Below are positions 35,165 to 45,430 of a stretch of DNA of 64,000 nt, in pieces. A program made the position numbers and the translations under genes. Source of the stretch: Hymenoscyphus infarciens (lineage: Eukaryota > Ascomycota > Leotiomycetes > Helotiales > Helotiaceae); NCBI GenBank assembly GCA_001414345.1, contig LLCB01000049.1, positions 124,001-188,000 of the forward strand, in the 5' to 3' direction. Below the pieces are notes generated by a model. That model had not been told where the DNA came from, made no database searches, and saw only the letters and a list, made by a program, of their open reading frames with translations. Every line of letters begins with the position of its first letter. Within the stretch, counting starts at the first letter, position 1.

Positions 35165-36827
35165 CTTAAGAAATCTTTCGTTGCCTCTACGTTTTTCATG
35201 TTGACACATAACGTTTTGAAAATATAAGAATCCAGACCACATCACATGCTATTTTATTCTATACGCTGACTTTTTATGACAAAAGGTCCTTCAACACAAC
35301 ATCCGCACGATTCACACCTCAACTCCCCCGCATTATGCTGCGCCATCGCAACAGGAGTACTCTCATACCTCGCAACAAGCCAAAGTTGGATCTTGCATCG
35401 CCCCTCTCCAGACCTTACATTCTCCTGATTGAAACCCCACTTCCCAACATCAGGACATGTAAGTCTCAGATCCAGCCCAATCCCTTGCCATCATTTACAA
35501 AAGCCTCTTTCATCGGATCGTACAGCGCAGTCATCTCATATCCAGTCAAAGATTTCTGATCTACCTCCGGTCTCTTAACCATCTTCTTAGAAGGCTTGCA
35601 GGACATTTGTGAATTGACATCAAAATTCTCCGAAAAATGGATGATTTCGAGATATTTACTCTAATTAAGATGATTTCGGGGATTTTAAGTTCGCGACTTG
35701 GAACCGAACGATGTATTGATATTGGAGTCTGGTGGGGTAGCCGAATTGCTTGTCGCTTTTTTATAATTGACCCACATTTTGGAGGCTGAGATGTGCGCAG
35801 TAGGGTCGTTTCTTGCATTCGCGATTCAATGCGCAGTTTGAAGTTTGGTTTTATGCTTGATGAAGGTGTAATATTCAGACAAGGGCAGGTCAAAAATGCC
35901 TATGGGAAGTTAGGGGAACTCGCTTAATGTTGGATTCCTCCCCATCTTACACCGTGCCTTGGGCCACTTTGTAAAGACATCTAGGCCTGTGTTACAATGA
36001 AGCTTTCAAGAATAAAAATGTAAAATCTTTTACTCGCTGTTAGACAGTGTCAGTCTTATGGCCTGAAAGTTGGTTTGCACGTGGGTTTTTCGGATGTGTT
36101 TTGTAAGTGTCTGGACCTCCTTTTGAGCCTATTCTGACTCTATCGGGGTCTAGTTTCATGGTGGCAACATCTGGTCACCATCTTCTACGTTTCACTTATA
36201 GAAATAAGCCTCCTTATCACTGAATTTTCCAAATTTTGACAGCTTCCAAAATCAGAGTAGTCCGTTTCATGTGGTTGATGTCACGCGACTTGTATCGGTT
36301 GTCATTGGTGGGGGCCGTTGCGGCTTCCCCTGAGAAGTGCAGCTGAGGTCATTCACTGGTTGAAGTCATTCGTGATTATTTTCTCAAAATGAACCTATGG
36401 TTAGCAGAGATGTCCATCGCCAGCACTCTGGTCTCTACAACTGGACCTTTGTCTGACTCCTAGTATTACTATTGTGAAAGTATATGAGAACGACATTTCC
36501 CAAAGTTCAAGTGGACAATGCTTCCACCATCACCATTCTCTTTGTTTGTATTCTTTCGATACCCATTTTTTCCTCTTTCATTCACTCCTTCAACAAAGCT
36601 ATTGTCCCTGGGGGCTTCATTCCAAAAGTTTTATTGTTCAATCTACCACAAGTCCGCTTTATCTTCACTTTACAAACAGCGCTGGCGCGACGAGGTTTTA
36701 TAACTTCTTTCCAGCGTCAAAATTTGAGTCTCTCCATCGCACTCACGCCCTACTTTGCAATCCACACCAACTTTACACTTCCACGCTCAACTTTACAACT
36801 TTAACCCCAGACCCCGAGAAATTCGTC
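35165..36827. other. Intergenic region upstream of the LPMO-like gene
   Basis: Open frames near 35335-35559 and 35561-35893 lack family features and start context. Nothing supported over about 1.66 kb except presumed promoter sequence. Confidence 0.4.
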
Positions 36828-37961
36828 ATGTATACCACAATCTTCCTCGCCGCGCTCTTTGCCAGCGCAAGTGGACACCTCATCCTCGAAAACCCAAAAC
36901 CTTTCGCATTCCCAGCTTTCGGTCACTTTAACCCACTCGAACCAGATGGATCTGACTGGCCATGCAAGATGCCTCCTGGCACCACAAAGTTGGAATTCAA
37001 TGGGACTGGCCCTACCTTGATGAAGGTTGGTGAGAGCCAACTGCTGAAATTTCTTGGCGCTGCAATCCACGGTGGTGGTTCTGGTCAGGTATCATTACTT
37101 CCAGGACACGAACCGAGCAAGAGCAACAGTAATTTTCGTGTCATTTCGAGCTTCGAGGGGGGTTTCCCTATGGCAAACCAGAAGGGAAACCTCCAAGATG
37201 GTCAGAATCCGACCGACAAGTTGGAGTTCACAATTCCTACTACCGTACCCCCCGGAAATTACACGGGAACTGTTTCTTGGATCAACCGCATTTCAGGCGG
37301 AACCGAGTTTTACATGAACTGTTTTCCAATCTCAATTCCGGGTAGTACTAGCGCTCCCCCGAAGGACGCTCTCAAGGATTTGCCCCCAATTTTCATGGCA
37401 AACCTCGGGGAGGTCAGTAAAGGATGCACAACGGAGAACGGACGAGCAGCACAAAAAGCAATCCAATACCCTAATCCGGGATCGGTCGTTAACCACCCGG
37501 AAGGTATTGAAAACCTCATCAAAGCAACTTGTGACGGGAACCCTCTAGCGACAGCCGGTTCAGGATCTCCAGCCTCTAGTTCTCCTTCCACGGTTCCATC
37601 TTCCCCAGCTCCAGCACCACCGCCATCCTCATCACCAGCTCCTTCATCGCGGGTAAGTGCTCCAGCACCACCATCGTCAACAGCCAAGCCGAGTGCTCCT
37701 CCAAGCACACTTCTCACCTCCATCGTCCCAGCAAAGCCATCCTCATCCTCGGCCGTACCTCCACCTCCGCCATCAGCATCATCACCAGCTCCTGCGACTC
37801 CAACCGGAACTTGTACCGAAGGTTACTTGCTCTGTCACCCCGATGGAGTAAGCTTCAGTACCTGTACTGGAGGTACTTTCATCGGCAAGACCCCTCTTGC
37901 GTCTGGAACTCGATGTACTCCGGGAGCTGGCCAGGGCTTGACCATTATTAACTCTGTTTAA
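36828..37961 (+). CDS. Secreted LPMO-like protein with Ser/Pro linker and C-terminal Cys-rich module
   Basis: Single exon of 377 aa. The start is the ATG of MYTTIFLAALFASASG; the open frame runs further upstream, but there without a signal peptide. Cleavage after Gly16 exposes His17 (HLILENPKPF), and a second His lies in GAAIHGGGSGQ (about 90), giving the two-histidine copper brace of lytic polysaccharide monooxygenases. Conserved Cys, WINRISGGTEFYMNCFPI and the overall size fit fungal AA11-like proteins. A Ser/Pro/Ala-rich linker (about 245-325) leads to a module with four Cys (CTEGYLLCHPDG to GTRCTPGAG) resembling small carbohydrate-binding modules attached to chitin-active LPMOs. It would cut crystalline polysaccharide oxidatively outside the cell. 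The exact AA class is uncertain. Confidence 0.8.
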   Translation: MYTTIFLAALFASASGHLILENPKPFAFPAFGHFNPLEPDGSDWPCKMPPGTTKLEFNGTGPTLMKVGESQLLKFLGAAIHGGGSGQVSLLPGHEPSKSNSNFRVISSFEGGFPMANQKGNLQDGQNPTDKLEFTIPTTVPPGNYTGTVSWINRISGGTEFYMNCFPISIPGSTSAPPKDALKDLPPIFMANLGEVSKGCTTENGRAAQKAIQYPNPGSVVNHPEGIENLIKATCDGNPLATAGSGSPASSSPSTVPSSPAPAPPPSSSPAPSSRVSAPAPPSSTAKPSAPPSTLLTSIVPAKPSSSSAVPPPPPSASSPAPATPTGTCTEGYLLCHPDGVSFSTCTGGTFIGKTPLASGTRCTPGAGQGLTIINSV

Positions 37962-38959
37962 GGATGGGTTCAAGGAATGAAGAGATGGTTGTAGTTGAAG
38001 CTTCTTTTGTAAAACTCAGAGAGCTTTACGCGAGGTTCTGCTATTGAATGATATTACTGGGTCGGACACTTAGATCCGGAATCTAAGTAGGAAACTTCTT
38101 TTCTTGTACAATTTGTTTAACAAGATACCCCCCAATTGTTCAGAATGGACCGATACACAATAAAAACTCGCTTATTTTGCAAAACAAAAAAAAACACCCT
38201 TTGAACCTCTCTTTCGTGAAAACAATTTTTTTGACTTCTGAGCTTAGTACAGACAATCCTTAGCAAACTAAAAAGATGTAGTGTAGCTAACAGCTGAGAA
38301 TACGTGCGTACAACTTCCAAAGAAAGATTAATTAAAGACATCATATACTTGATGAGGTAACCTTCAAGCTTTACAATTGCCAAACGCCGCCGGCAAAATG
38401 TTTGAATACCCTAGGAATCGTCTAAACAAGCAACTTTTTCAGTCGTAGTGCCGTCGAATTTTCAGTTACTTCCGAAATTAAATAGAGCGTTGGCGATAGG
38501 AGAGTGAAAATTAGTTTTTTGCGACAATTTAATATCTACTACAATCATCTTTCCTTACAAAGTTCGTATTTCGATCTAGTGTTTCCCAAATAGGAAAGAG
38601 AAAGCCCCATGGAACCGTTTTGGTCCTTTGGAACTTGTTTTTCATAAACTACGAAGACCGCGCAATAGCTCACTAGGTTCTTTTTCAACGCTAGAATATC
38701 TTCTATCATAAAATATAAACCAAGCCGAACCCAACCCCAACTACTCGCGTCAACAAAAGTAAGCCTAACTTAAAATTCAATTTCAGCTTGTTTGAAGCCT
38801 GCTATGACAGACAAGTCTTGCTAGAGTCATTCTTCGTTTGAATCCTGTTATCGTATGCCGACGCGTTTATTACCTAGGTATTGATAGGGCTATAGGCTAT
38901 TCGAAATTCCAATTCCAAGAACTGATAAAAATGTATGTACAATATCCAATATGTACAAA
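37962..38959. other. Convergent intergenic region
   Basis: The stretch lies between the 3' ends of the LPMO-like and pyroglutamyl peptidase genes. It is somewhat AT-rich; no gene or structured repeat seen. Confidence 0.4.
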
Positions 38960-39841
38960 CTATTGCCCTATTATCTTCTTCATCTTCCCACTCTGTACAA
39001 TCGCCCGTATAAGTTCCAAACAAACCTCAATCCCCGTATTCACAGCCTCCTCATCCACCCTCACCGGAACATGCAAGAACGCAACCCTCTTCTCCTCCCC
39101 CTTCTTTTCCAAATGCGCCAAACTAGAATAAAATATGAAATCACACAGATATCTCCCCGCATCCTCAGAAATCCTAATATCCTCATCCTACCAAGAATGA
39201 GCATTCACCCCGTCCCAAAGTCCTTTTAGGGCCAACATACCGGAAGCGCAGTCCTCCACCTCCTCCAGACATCTGGAATATCAACACTAGTCAAAAGTTC
39301 CTCTGGCATCCCATCCCAAACCCACCTCCTCCCCTCTTTCTCCCTCCTCTCCACATCCCTCAAAAGCTCGCCATCAACATCCTTATTAAAATAGCCATCG
39401 CGATGCCCCCTTCGTTCCACAGAATAAAATCTGCGACCGGACGCCATACCGATATGAATCGCATAATCAATCTTCCTTCCTTCCCAGAGCTTAGGAACTA
39501 ATTCCCGGACTACATCGTAGGAAACCTTTATAGCTTCTGGATGGACGAGTATGCGGACTGGAGGGTGGTGTGCGAGGGATGAGGCAGAGGACGCGGTTTT
39601 GGGGACGGGGAGGAAAGGAGGGAGTGCGCGGGCGATTTCCCAGGCGGGGTTTTTGGGGTATTTTTCTTGGAATGGCTGTGTTTGTTGGTGTCAGCAATGG
39701 TAGTGGTAAGAGAATGTTGAGGAGTATATGCGAACGGAATAGAACAAATTGGAAGAAAGCGATTGGACTTACTGCGAAACCGGTGACGAGGACGACTATC
39801 TCTTCATCCTGGGAGGGTAGTGATTCGGCCTGCGAACCCAT
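38960..39841 (-). CDS. Pyroglutamyl-peptidase I-like cysteine peptidase (MEROPS C15)
   Basis: Three exons, 39841-39773, 39675-39241 and 39187-38960, all in phase zero, give 243 aa. The N-terminal strand VLVTGF joins to PFQEKYPKNPAWEIA, the family's substrate-loop start. The catalytic Cys lies in AGRYLCDFI (about 183) and the His in VAFLHVP (about 207). The family removes N-terminal pyroglutamate from peptides in the cytosol. The protein is slightly longer than bacterial members because of a charged insert (VERREKEGRRW, about 130). Two short introns with GTAAGT and GTATGT donors. Family confident; activity assumed from the visible Cys/His. Confidence 0.88.
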
Positions 39842-41337
39842 GATTATGATTTGAACTGAGCGATGGCAGGAGAAAGTTGGTGATCGTGTGAGGAGAAACC
39901 TCGGCGCGGACCCGGATTTGCAGCAGGGATAGGTTATATTAATGGAAACACTTGCCCTTTTCCGGCCATTACGGCTTCGGGAGTGTGGGTGGCTTTATTG
40001 ATATTTTAGAAACTTTGTAGAGAATCACGTGCGACGTCATGCGTCTTAATTTTAAAGCCACACCGCGGTATCAATAAACACGAGAGCTCAGCTCTTTCCC
40101 CAGCCTCCACTTTTCACTTTTCTCTCCACAACTAGGTACCTATCATCAACTTCAACTTCGCCCTTTTCGGGTGCAGGCCAGTCTCAGCCTTGATGTGGCT
40201 CATACTATCCATCTATCCATTGTCTTCTATTCTCTTTGATTCGATTCTTCTTCCTCACCATGGCGTCTCCCCCCATCCGTCGATGCTCAGTCTTGCCCCG
40301 CTCGTATTCTGTATTGAGTGGTATATCCTAGGCAACTCTCCGATTTCAAAACGCATTTAGACATATTCGGACGAACTCTGGAGATGCTCATCGAAGTTGC
40401 GTTTTAATACGATGTTACACTCCTCTGAGTTGGCAATAACACCGATATTATATGTATCATGAGGTGCTAGCGTGGAATGCACTGGGATTTCTCCAACAGC
40501 TGCGGACAGCTGATCCTCATCTCACCACCGTCAGGTTTCCAAAGAAATTGACATCAACGACCGAGTAATTTCATTTTGTAATAAGTTTCAGCTCATCATC
40601 AGATCCATCACAAGTTCTCTCTCTCTTACTACATTCTCTGCCCTTTCGTGGTATTCCGTGCTTTTGGATACGACCATTAAAATATGTTTGCTGCTGCCAT
40701 GGTGTGGTGCACCTCATCGGGGTGAGAATTTTTTTTTTTTTTTAAGTCGAAAACAGTTCTATCCATTTCGTAAGTCCAAGATCATTCCAAGACTTCGTCG
40801 TTGCAATAGTGGCATTTTCTCCTCTCTCACTGGACGCCTCTCAGCCTCCGCCAGTCTCCTGCACTCAGCAATACGATGCACCAAATATAGCAAGGGCCGT
40901 CGAGGCTGGGTTGGTTGTGGCCAAGAGAAAACCTCATTCCAGAGACAAACCTTTGTCGCACAATACTACCGAGCCTCCACTGGGAATTTCCCGTTGTTTT
41001 CATCGGTTGCTAGGCAAACCACCCAACAACCACCTTACCACCCTCCGCAATTTAAGCTGCGAACATGAAATGGTGGCTAAAAAGTTTGGCAAGCCTGGTC
41101 TCGGTGAGGAGGCACTGCTGTGAGATTGTTTGTCCGGGGCTGATGGCTATGGTTTTCTGCATGCAGCCATCTGAAATGTTGTCGTATGCGTTTCAAAAAG
41201 TATAAGATCTTGGGCATCTACCTTCGTTTGTAACATCATATCATTCCAACATCAATCCAGCACACAAGATCATCATTTACTCAGACTTCATCATTACTCA
41301 TAGTTCCTGTTTCTTACTACTACATTAAAAACTCAAA
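39842..41337. other. Intergenic region between peptidase and But2-type gene
   Basis: About 1.5 kb with a 15-T run at 40729-40743. Two overlapping frames around 40658-41123 have no family features. It serves as the divergent upstream region of both flanking genes. Confidence 0.4.
41201..41206 (+). promoter_or_regulatory. TATA-like box of But2-type gene
   Basis: TATAAG lies 132 bases before the ATG at 41338, followed by a pyrimidine-rich leader typical of highly expressed fungal genes. Confidence 0.35.
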
Positions 41338-41922
41338 ATGCTTGCCTCATTCACATCTCTCGCGGCCATCTCCCTCCTCGGCCTTGCTGCCGCAGTTCCA
41401 ACACCAGTTGAGCTCGCTCCTCGTTGTGGGACCACAATCTACCCAAGTAGCATTCAAAAACTCGTCGAATCCTCCCCAAATACAGTCTACCCCTCAGACA
41501 ATTTTTTCAGGGTCGCCGGAGGAGGCTCCTCAAGCCGCCAATACGAAGCCGTAGCCTTCAACAACATTCCCGCCGGTTCCTACGGCTGCCAACTAAACGT
41601 CAAATTCCCCCCAGGCTACTACATCAACAACTACAACATGCCCACCTTGAACGTCACCACTCTCTTCAAAGACAATCCATTGCCACCTACCAATACCTTG
41701 TCATGGAGTACGCTTTATCCTCCCAATGCCCCGTCTCTTGGACAGGGACTGTTTGGAACTGTTACGTTGACTCCCGGTCAGACTACGGCTATCAATAGCG
41801 AGTCTTGTGCTGGGAATTTGGCTTATCTTTTCTCGATTGCTAGTTGGGTTGAGAAATCTTCTAGTGTTGAGTATACGCAGCAGGATCCTAATGCTGGTGT
41901 TTACTTGACCTATAATTGTTAG
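41338..41922 (+). CDS. Secreted But2-domain-type cell-surface protein
   Basis: Single exon, 194 aa. A signal peptide covers residues 1-19, followed by a short Pro-rich prosegment ending at Arg-Cys (ELAPRC). The body is a beta-rich domain with four Cys (RCGTT, YGCQL, ESCAG, YNC at the very end) and alternating YPS, AVAFNNIPAGSYGCQL and FSIASW strands. This matches fungal secreted proteins annotated with the But2 (PF09792) C-terminal domain, whose role is unknown; some are cell-wall or fruiting-body associated. The ATG follows a clean AACTCAAAATG context. Its codon use is strongly biased (TAC, AAC, CTC frequent in the first half), suggesting high expression. Function not assigned. Confidence 0.78.
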   Translation: MLASFTSLAAISLLGLAAAVPTPVELAPRCGTTIYPSSIQKLVESSPNTVYPSDNFFRVAGGGSSSRQYEAVAFNNIPAGSYGCQLNVKFPPGYYINNYNMPTLNVTTLFKDNPLPPTNTLSWSTLYPPNAPSLGQGLFGTVTLTPGQTTAINSESCAGNLAYLFSIASWVEKSSSVEYTQQDPNAGVYLTYNC

Positions 41923-42320
41923 ATAGGATGGCATTGGATAAATGGACTACATGACTTTATGACCGTGGGCGGAGTTTGATAGTTGGAGCTGGGGTCTGTT
42001 TGGATCGGTCGCATTTTTGTTTTTCTAGGTTTTTGGAGGATGTCAATTATCTAGTTGTCTTTTAGTAATATTCTTGTCACTCCTTGGACTTTGGGGAAAT
42101 GAAAACTACTTTAATATCTTTCCTGTATTTGGATGTCGTGGGCTGTGAGCAAGGTAATATGATAGTCATAGGTTTCAGTAACCTATCTTACAACACACCT
42201 CATGACTTTCCTAATAGTAATTTCCGTTCCTTTGAGCAGTACCTAAATTGACCTAATTGTTCGTGATTCAATTCTGGTTTCTATTAGGTGCGCTTGTACC
42301 GATTAGGCGATATTCTTAAC
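41923..42320. other. 3' flank of But2-type gene
   Basis: Nothing recognised before the AT-rich inverted-repeat element. Confidence 0.4.
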
Positions 42321-43027
42321 TACCTTAAAGAGGAAAGAGTGTAAAAATAGATAGTTATATAACTTCTATAACTATCTATTAGTAAGATAGTTCTTAAGTA
42401 GTACTATTCTAGGATTATCTACGTAATAGATAGTCTTTAAGAAGTAGGATTATCTCTAACTATTCTTATAAGAGACTATTCTAGGATAGTCTTATAAAGC
42501 TAGGACTATTTCGGACGCTTTAGCTTAAGAAGCAGAGGTACGCATAGACCTCTTTAAGTACTCGGTATTGCTTATAAAGCCCTAATACTAACGCTATAGA
42601 AGTATAAGTTATAAATCTAATTAATTTAGCGAAAGTTCATACGCTAGCTTATTATAGCACTATATTCACAGCGGGGTAAGTAGCACTCTATATAGGTTTA
42701 GAGAGTTCGATAGAGCTGTACTTAGTCTATATACTCTTCTAGAGAACTGTCTTAGGAACCGTCCTAGAGCTATACTAGAACTGTCTAAATTACTTTAGAG
42801 AGTTATTTTTAAAAAACTGTCTAAAGATATTAAATAGACCTAATATAAGGACTATTAAGAACTATTGTAATTCCTTAAAACCATCGAAAGAAGTCTACTA
42901 TCTTAGTAAGCGTGTGGTCTAGAGAGTAGCCTAAGAGAGTTATTTAACATAGTACTATTAAGTTTTAGAATTTTACGACAAATAGTCCTAGAACTATCTA
43001 TTTCTGTCTCTCTTCCTCTTTAAGGTA
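42321..43027. mobile_element. AT-rich decayed DNA element with terminal inverted repeats
   Basis: The left end TACCTTAAAGAGGAAAGAG and the right end CTCTTCCTCTTTAAGGTA are inverted copies over about 36 bases, continuing to AATAGATAGTT. The 707-bp interior is a mesh of short palindromes (CTATAGAA-, ACTATCTA-like words) without open frames. The TA at both ends would fit a Tc1/mariner-type insertion, but this is not decisive. The composition suggests heavy C-to-T decay. Confidence 0.65.
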
Positions 43028-43352
43028 TACTTGATCTCTGCGACACCGTTGACGATCCAATTGTATTCCGTCTACATTATATAGTCTTCTGTGGTTTATT
43101 TTAACATCATGTCTAGGCTTCCTTTCAGAGCTAAGAAATCTGTACTCAGCCTTTTCGGATACTCTTCACGGAACAACTTGATCCGTCCGTTCCATCTATA
43201 ACCTCGATAGCCGCGATGTGACATTTCAATTAACCACTTCTTGTTCGTAATATAACCCCTCAAGCCTTTTGGAAGATAGCCACTTGGGACCTCCGCCTGG
43301 CGTAAAGTTTCTTCTGTCTCGTTCGGGGTTCGGTCCGCAACACATGAATTAG

Positions 43353-43358
43353 TATAAA
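43353..43358 (+). promoter_or_regulatory. TATA-like box of GH62 pseudogene
   Basis: TATAAA lies 65 bases before the old start codon at 43418. Confidence 0.4.
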
Positions 43359-44068
43359 TCAACTCCATATTCTTCATTCCCCCCTCTCATTTTCGAGAGA
43401 CACTCACGACCCTCAGAATGAAAATCTTCATCCCAATCCTCAACCTGGTTCTGACCAGCGTTATGCTCGCTTGCCCAGCCACAGCACAAACTTGTGACCT
43501 CCCCTCAACATACCGCTGGATATCAACCCCCTCCCTCGCAACCCCAAAATCAGGCTGGGTATCTTTGAAAGATTTCACCGATGTCGTCTACAAAGGCCAA
43601 CATCTCGTCTACGCAACAACCCATGATACCGGTTCAGGATGGGGATCTATGAATTTCGGTCTCTTCACGAATTGGACGGATATGGCATCAGCACCCCAAA
43701 ACGCCATGACTTCTGCTGCAGTCGCACCAACACTCTCCTACTTCTCTCCAAAGAGGATCTGGGTTCTCGCCCACCAATGGGGACCCACTTCTTTTTCTTA
43801 TAACAAGTAGCGATCCGACGAATGCGAATGGATGGGGAAGTGCGCAGACGTTGTTCTCGGGCACGATCAGTGGGAGTAGTACGGGGTGTATTGATCAAAC
43901 GGTTATTGGGGATGACACCAACATGTATCTCTTTTTCGCCGGTGACAACGCGAAAATCTACCGGGCCAGCATGCCTATTGGGAATTTCCCGTGGAGTTTC
44001 GGCACCTCTGATACGACGAATAACCTTTTTGAAGCTGTTTCCGTCTACACGATTCCGGGATTGAAGAA

Positions 44069-44409
44069 ATATCTTAGGCTTTGGCTAAATCCCCTGACCC
44101 TTTTGACTAAATCGCCTGACTCTAACCCGATTAGGCACTCTTATCGGGCTTGTATAACACTAATTCTCTATTCTAAGGGATAGTGACTTGGTTTTCGAGG
44201 TTAGGGTTAGTGGCTAGAGGTTAGGGTTAGTGGCTAGAGGTTAGGGTTAGTTAGGGTTAGGGATCGGGTATGGGTTAGGGCTAGGGATTAGAGTTAGTGA
44301 TATATGATTCTGCACTTTAGTAGTGTTCGGGACCGGAAAACGTCCTAATTTGGTTAGATCAGGCGATTTAGTCAAAAGGGTCAGGGGATTTAGCAAAACT
44401 CATATCTTA
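44069..44409. mobile_element. hAT-type MITE, copy A (in GH62 pseudogene)
   Basis: The element spans 44077-44401 (325 bp), flanked by perfect 8-bp copies of ATATCTTA (44069-44076 and 44402-44409). Its ends are GGCTTTGGCTAAATC and GATTTAGCAAAACTC, with the word CTGACCCTTTTGACTAAATCG inverted near both ends. The 8-bp duplication indicates the hAT superfamily. The core carries three 22-base units of telomere-like GGTTAGGGTTAGTGGCTAGA and further TTAGGG words. No coding capacity. Confidence 0.93.
44198..44285 (+). repeat. Interstitial telomere-like TTAGGG repeats inside MITE A
   Basis: Tandem 22-base units built from TTAGGGTTAG, then degenerate TTAGGG words up to about 44285. TTAGGG is the usual fungal telomere repeat, but these are internal to a transposon and interrupted by GGCTAGAGG. 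Confidence 0.9.
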
Positions 44410-44631
44410 TGATTGTTGAGGCTATTGGAGCGAATGGTCGGTACTTCCGCTCCTTTACGGCGACGAGTTTGAGCGGGAGTTGGACTGCGCTGGCTGCTAG
44501 CGAGAGTGCTCCTTTTGCGGGGAAGGCGAATAGTGGGGCTACTTGGACGAATGATATTAGTCATGGGGATTCGGTAAGGGCGAATGTTGCTGCATCAAGG
44601 GAAGGTGCCGAGTTCTAGTGGGGATTATGGG

Positions 44632-44908
44632 TTATTGCCGAGTTTTGCTAAATCCCCTGACCCTTTTGACTAAATCGCCTGATCTAACCAAATTAGGATA
44701 TTTTCCGTTCGCGAACACTACTAAAGTACAAAATCATATATCACTAACCCTTATCCCTAACCCTAACTAACCCTAACCTCAAAAACTAGGTTACTACCCC
44801 TTAGAATAGAGAATTAGTGTTATACGGGCGTGATAAGAGTGCTTAATCCGGTTAGAGTCAGGCGATTTAGTCAAAAGGGTCAGGCGATTTAGCCAAAGCC
44901 TTATTGCC
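44632..44908. mobile_element. hAT-type MITE, copy B, opposite orientation (in GH62 pseudogene)
   Basis: The element spans 44640-44900 (261 bp), flanked by perfect 8-bp copies of TTATTGCC (44632-44639 and 44901-44908). It is the reverse-oriented relative of copy A: it begins GAGTTTTGCTAAATC and ends GATTTAGCCAAAGCC. The core has CCCTAA words on this strand (about 44750-44776) but lacks the three 22-base units, which accounts for much of the length difference. Confidence 0.93.
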
Positions 44909-44984
44909 GTATATGCCGGGGGTGTTGACTTTGCAGCGATAGGCAGGTAATTTGTTCCCTTGGAAATTGGTCTTGAATGATGAA

Positions 44985-45122
44985 TACTTCGTCCCAGGCC
45001 TTTTAAACGTTATCCAGAGGGGGCAATCACCACATTTCCGATGCGTTATGCTACCGAAAACCCCCTGCAAATTCTATAAAGTGACCCCCTTGTTTAGCGT
45101 TTAAAAGGCCTGGGACGAAGTA
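44985..45122. mobile_element. Mariner-type MITE 'CTTCGTCCCAG', copy 1
   Basis: Inverted ends TACTTCGTCCCAGGCCTTTT and its complement AAAAGGCCTGGGACGAAGTA bound 138 bp, with TA at both borders. The interior is almost identical to copy 2, which abuts directly. Confidence 0.88.
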
Positions 45123-45258
45123 CTTCGTCCCAGGCCTTTTAAACGTTATCCAAATGGGGCAATCACCACATTTCCGATGCGTTATGCTACCGAAAACCCC
45201 CTGCAAATTCTATAAAGTGACCCCCTTGTTTAGCGTTTAAAAGGCCTGGGACGAAGTA
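45121..45258. mobile_element. Mariner-type MITE 'CTTCGTCCCAG', copy 2
   Basis: Head-to-tail direct copy of copy 1 sharing the single TA at 45121-45122. It differs by only a few bases (CCAAATGGGGC against CCAGAGGGGGC). The same 20-base inverted ends are present. Confidence 0.88.
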
Positions 45259-45282
45259 GAATGGAATCCGAGAGTATGGTTG

Positions 45283-45430
45283 TACTTCGTCCCAGCCAGG
45301 GGAAATAAACGTTATTCCAATGGGGTAACCGCCACATTTCCGATGCTTCATGCAGCATGCTACCCAAAAACCCCTGGAAACTCTATAAAGTGAACCCCCC
45401 TGATTGACGTTTATTTCGCTGGACAAAGTA
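45283..45430. mobile_element. Mariner-type MITE 'CTTCGTCCCAG', diverged copy 3
   Basis: Ends TACTTCGTCCCAGC and GCTGGACAAAGTA lie next to TA. The interior is clearly related to copies 1 and 2 (CACATTTCCGATGC, CTCTATAAAGTGA) but with indels (CTTCATGCAGCATGC) and a changed subterminal GGGGAAATAAACG. An older member of the family. Confidence 0.8.

Larger units (their letters stand above)
43418..44942 (+). pseudogene. GH62 alpha-L-arabinofuranosidase pseudogene, interrupted by two MITEs
   Basis: The start and signal peptide (residues 1-24) are intact, followed by the typical GH62 N-terminus ([40 protein letters not shown]). A frameshift at about 43804-43812 moves the frame to [26 protein letters not shown] and [11 protein letters not shown] 325-bp element then splits KKYL from [13 protein letters not shown]. 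After [16 protein letters not shown] about 50 bases of the usual gene are missing and the frame shifts again. A second element (261 bp) splits GDYGLLP from the last residues ending GVLTLQR. Removing each element with one target copy restores codons across both insertion points, so the insertions are precise. The frameshift and deletion keep it dead. The family releases arabinose from plant arabinoxylan. Confidence 0.95.

Noticed and set aside
37310..37723. Gly/Ala-rich minus-strand frame
   Set aside because: Antisense of the LPMO-like protein's Ser/Pro linker.
40658..41123. Two overlapping 104-136 aa frames upstream of the But2-type gene
   Set aside because: No signal, domain or splice support; they contain a 15-T run and lie in promoter sequence.
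44198..44285. A true telomere or chromosome end
   Set aside because: The TTAGGG units are few, interrupted and enclosed by transposon ends with target duplications, with normal genes on both sides.
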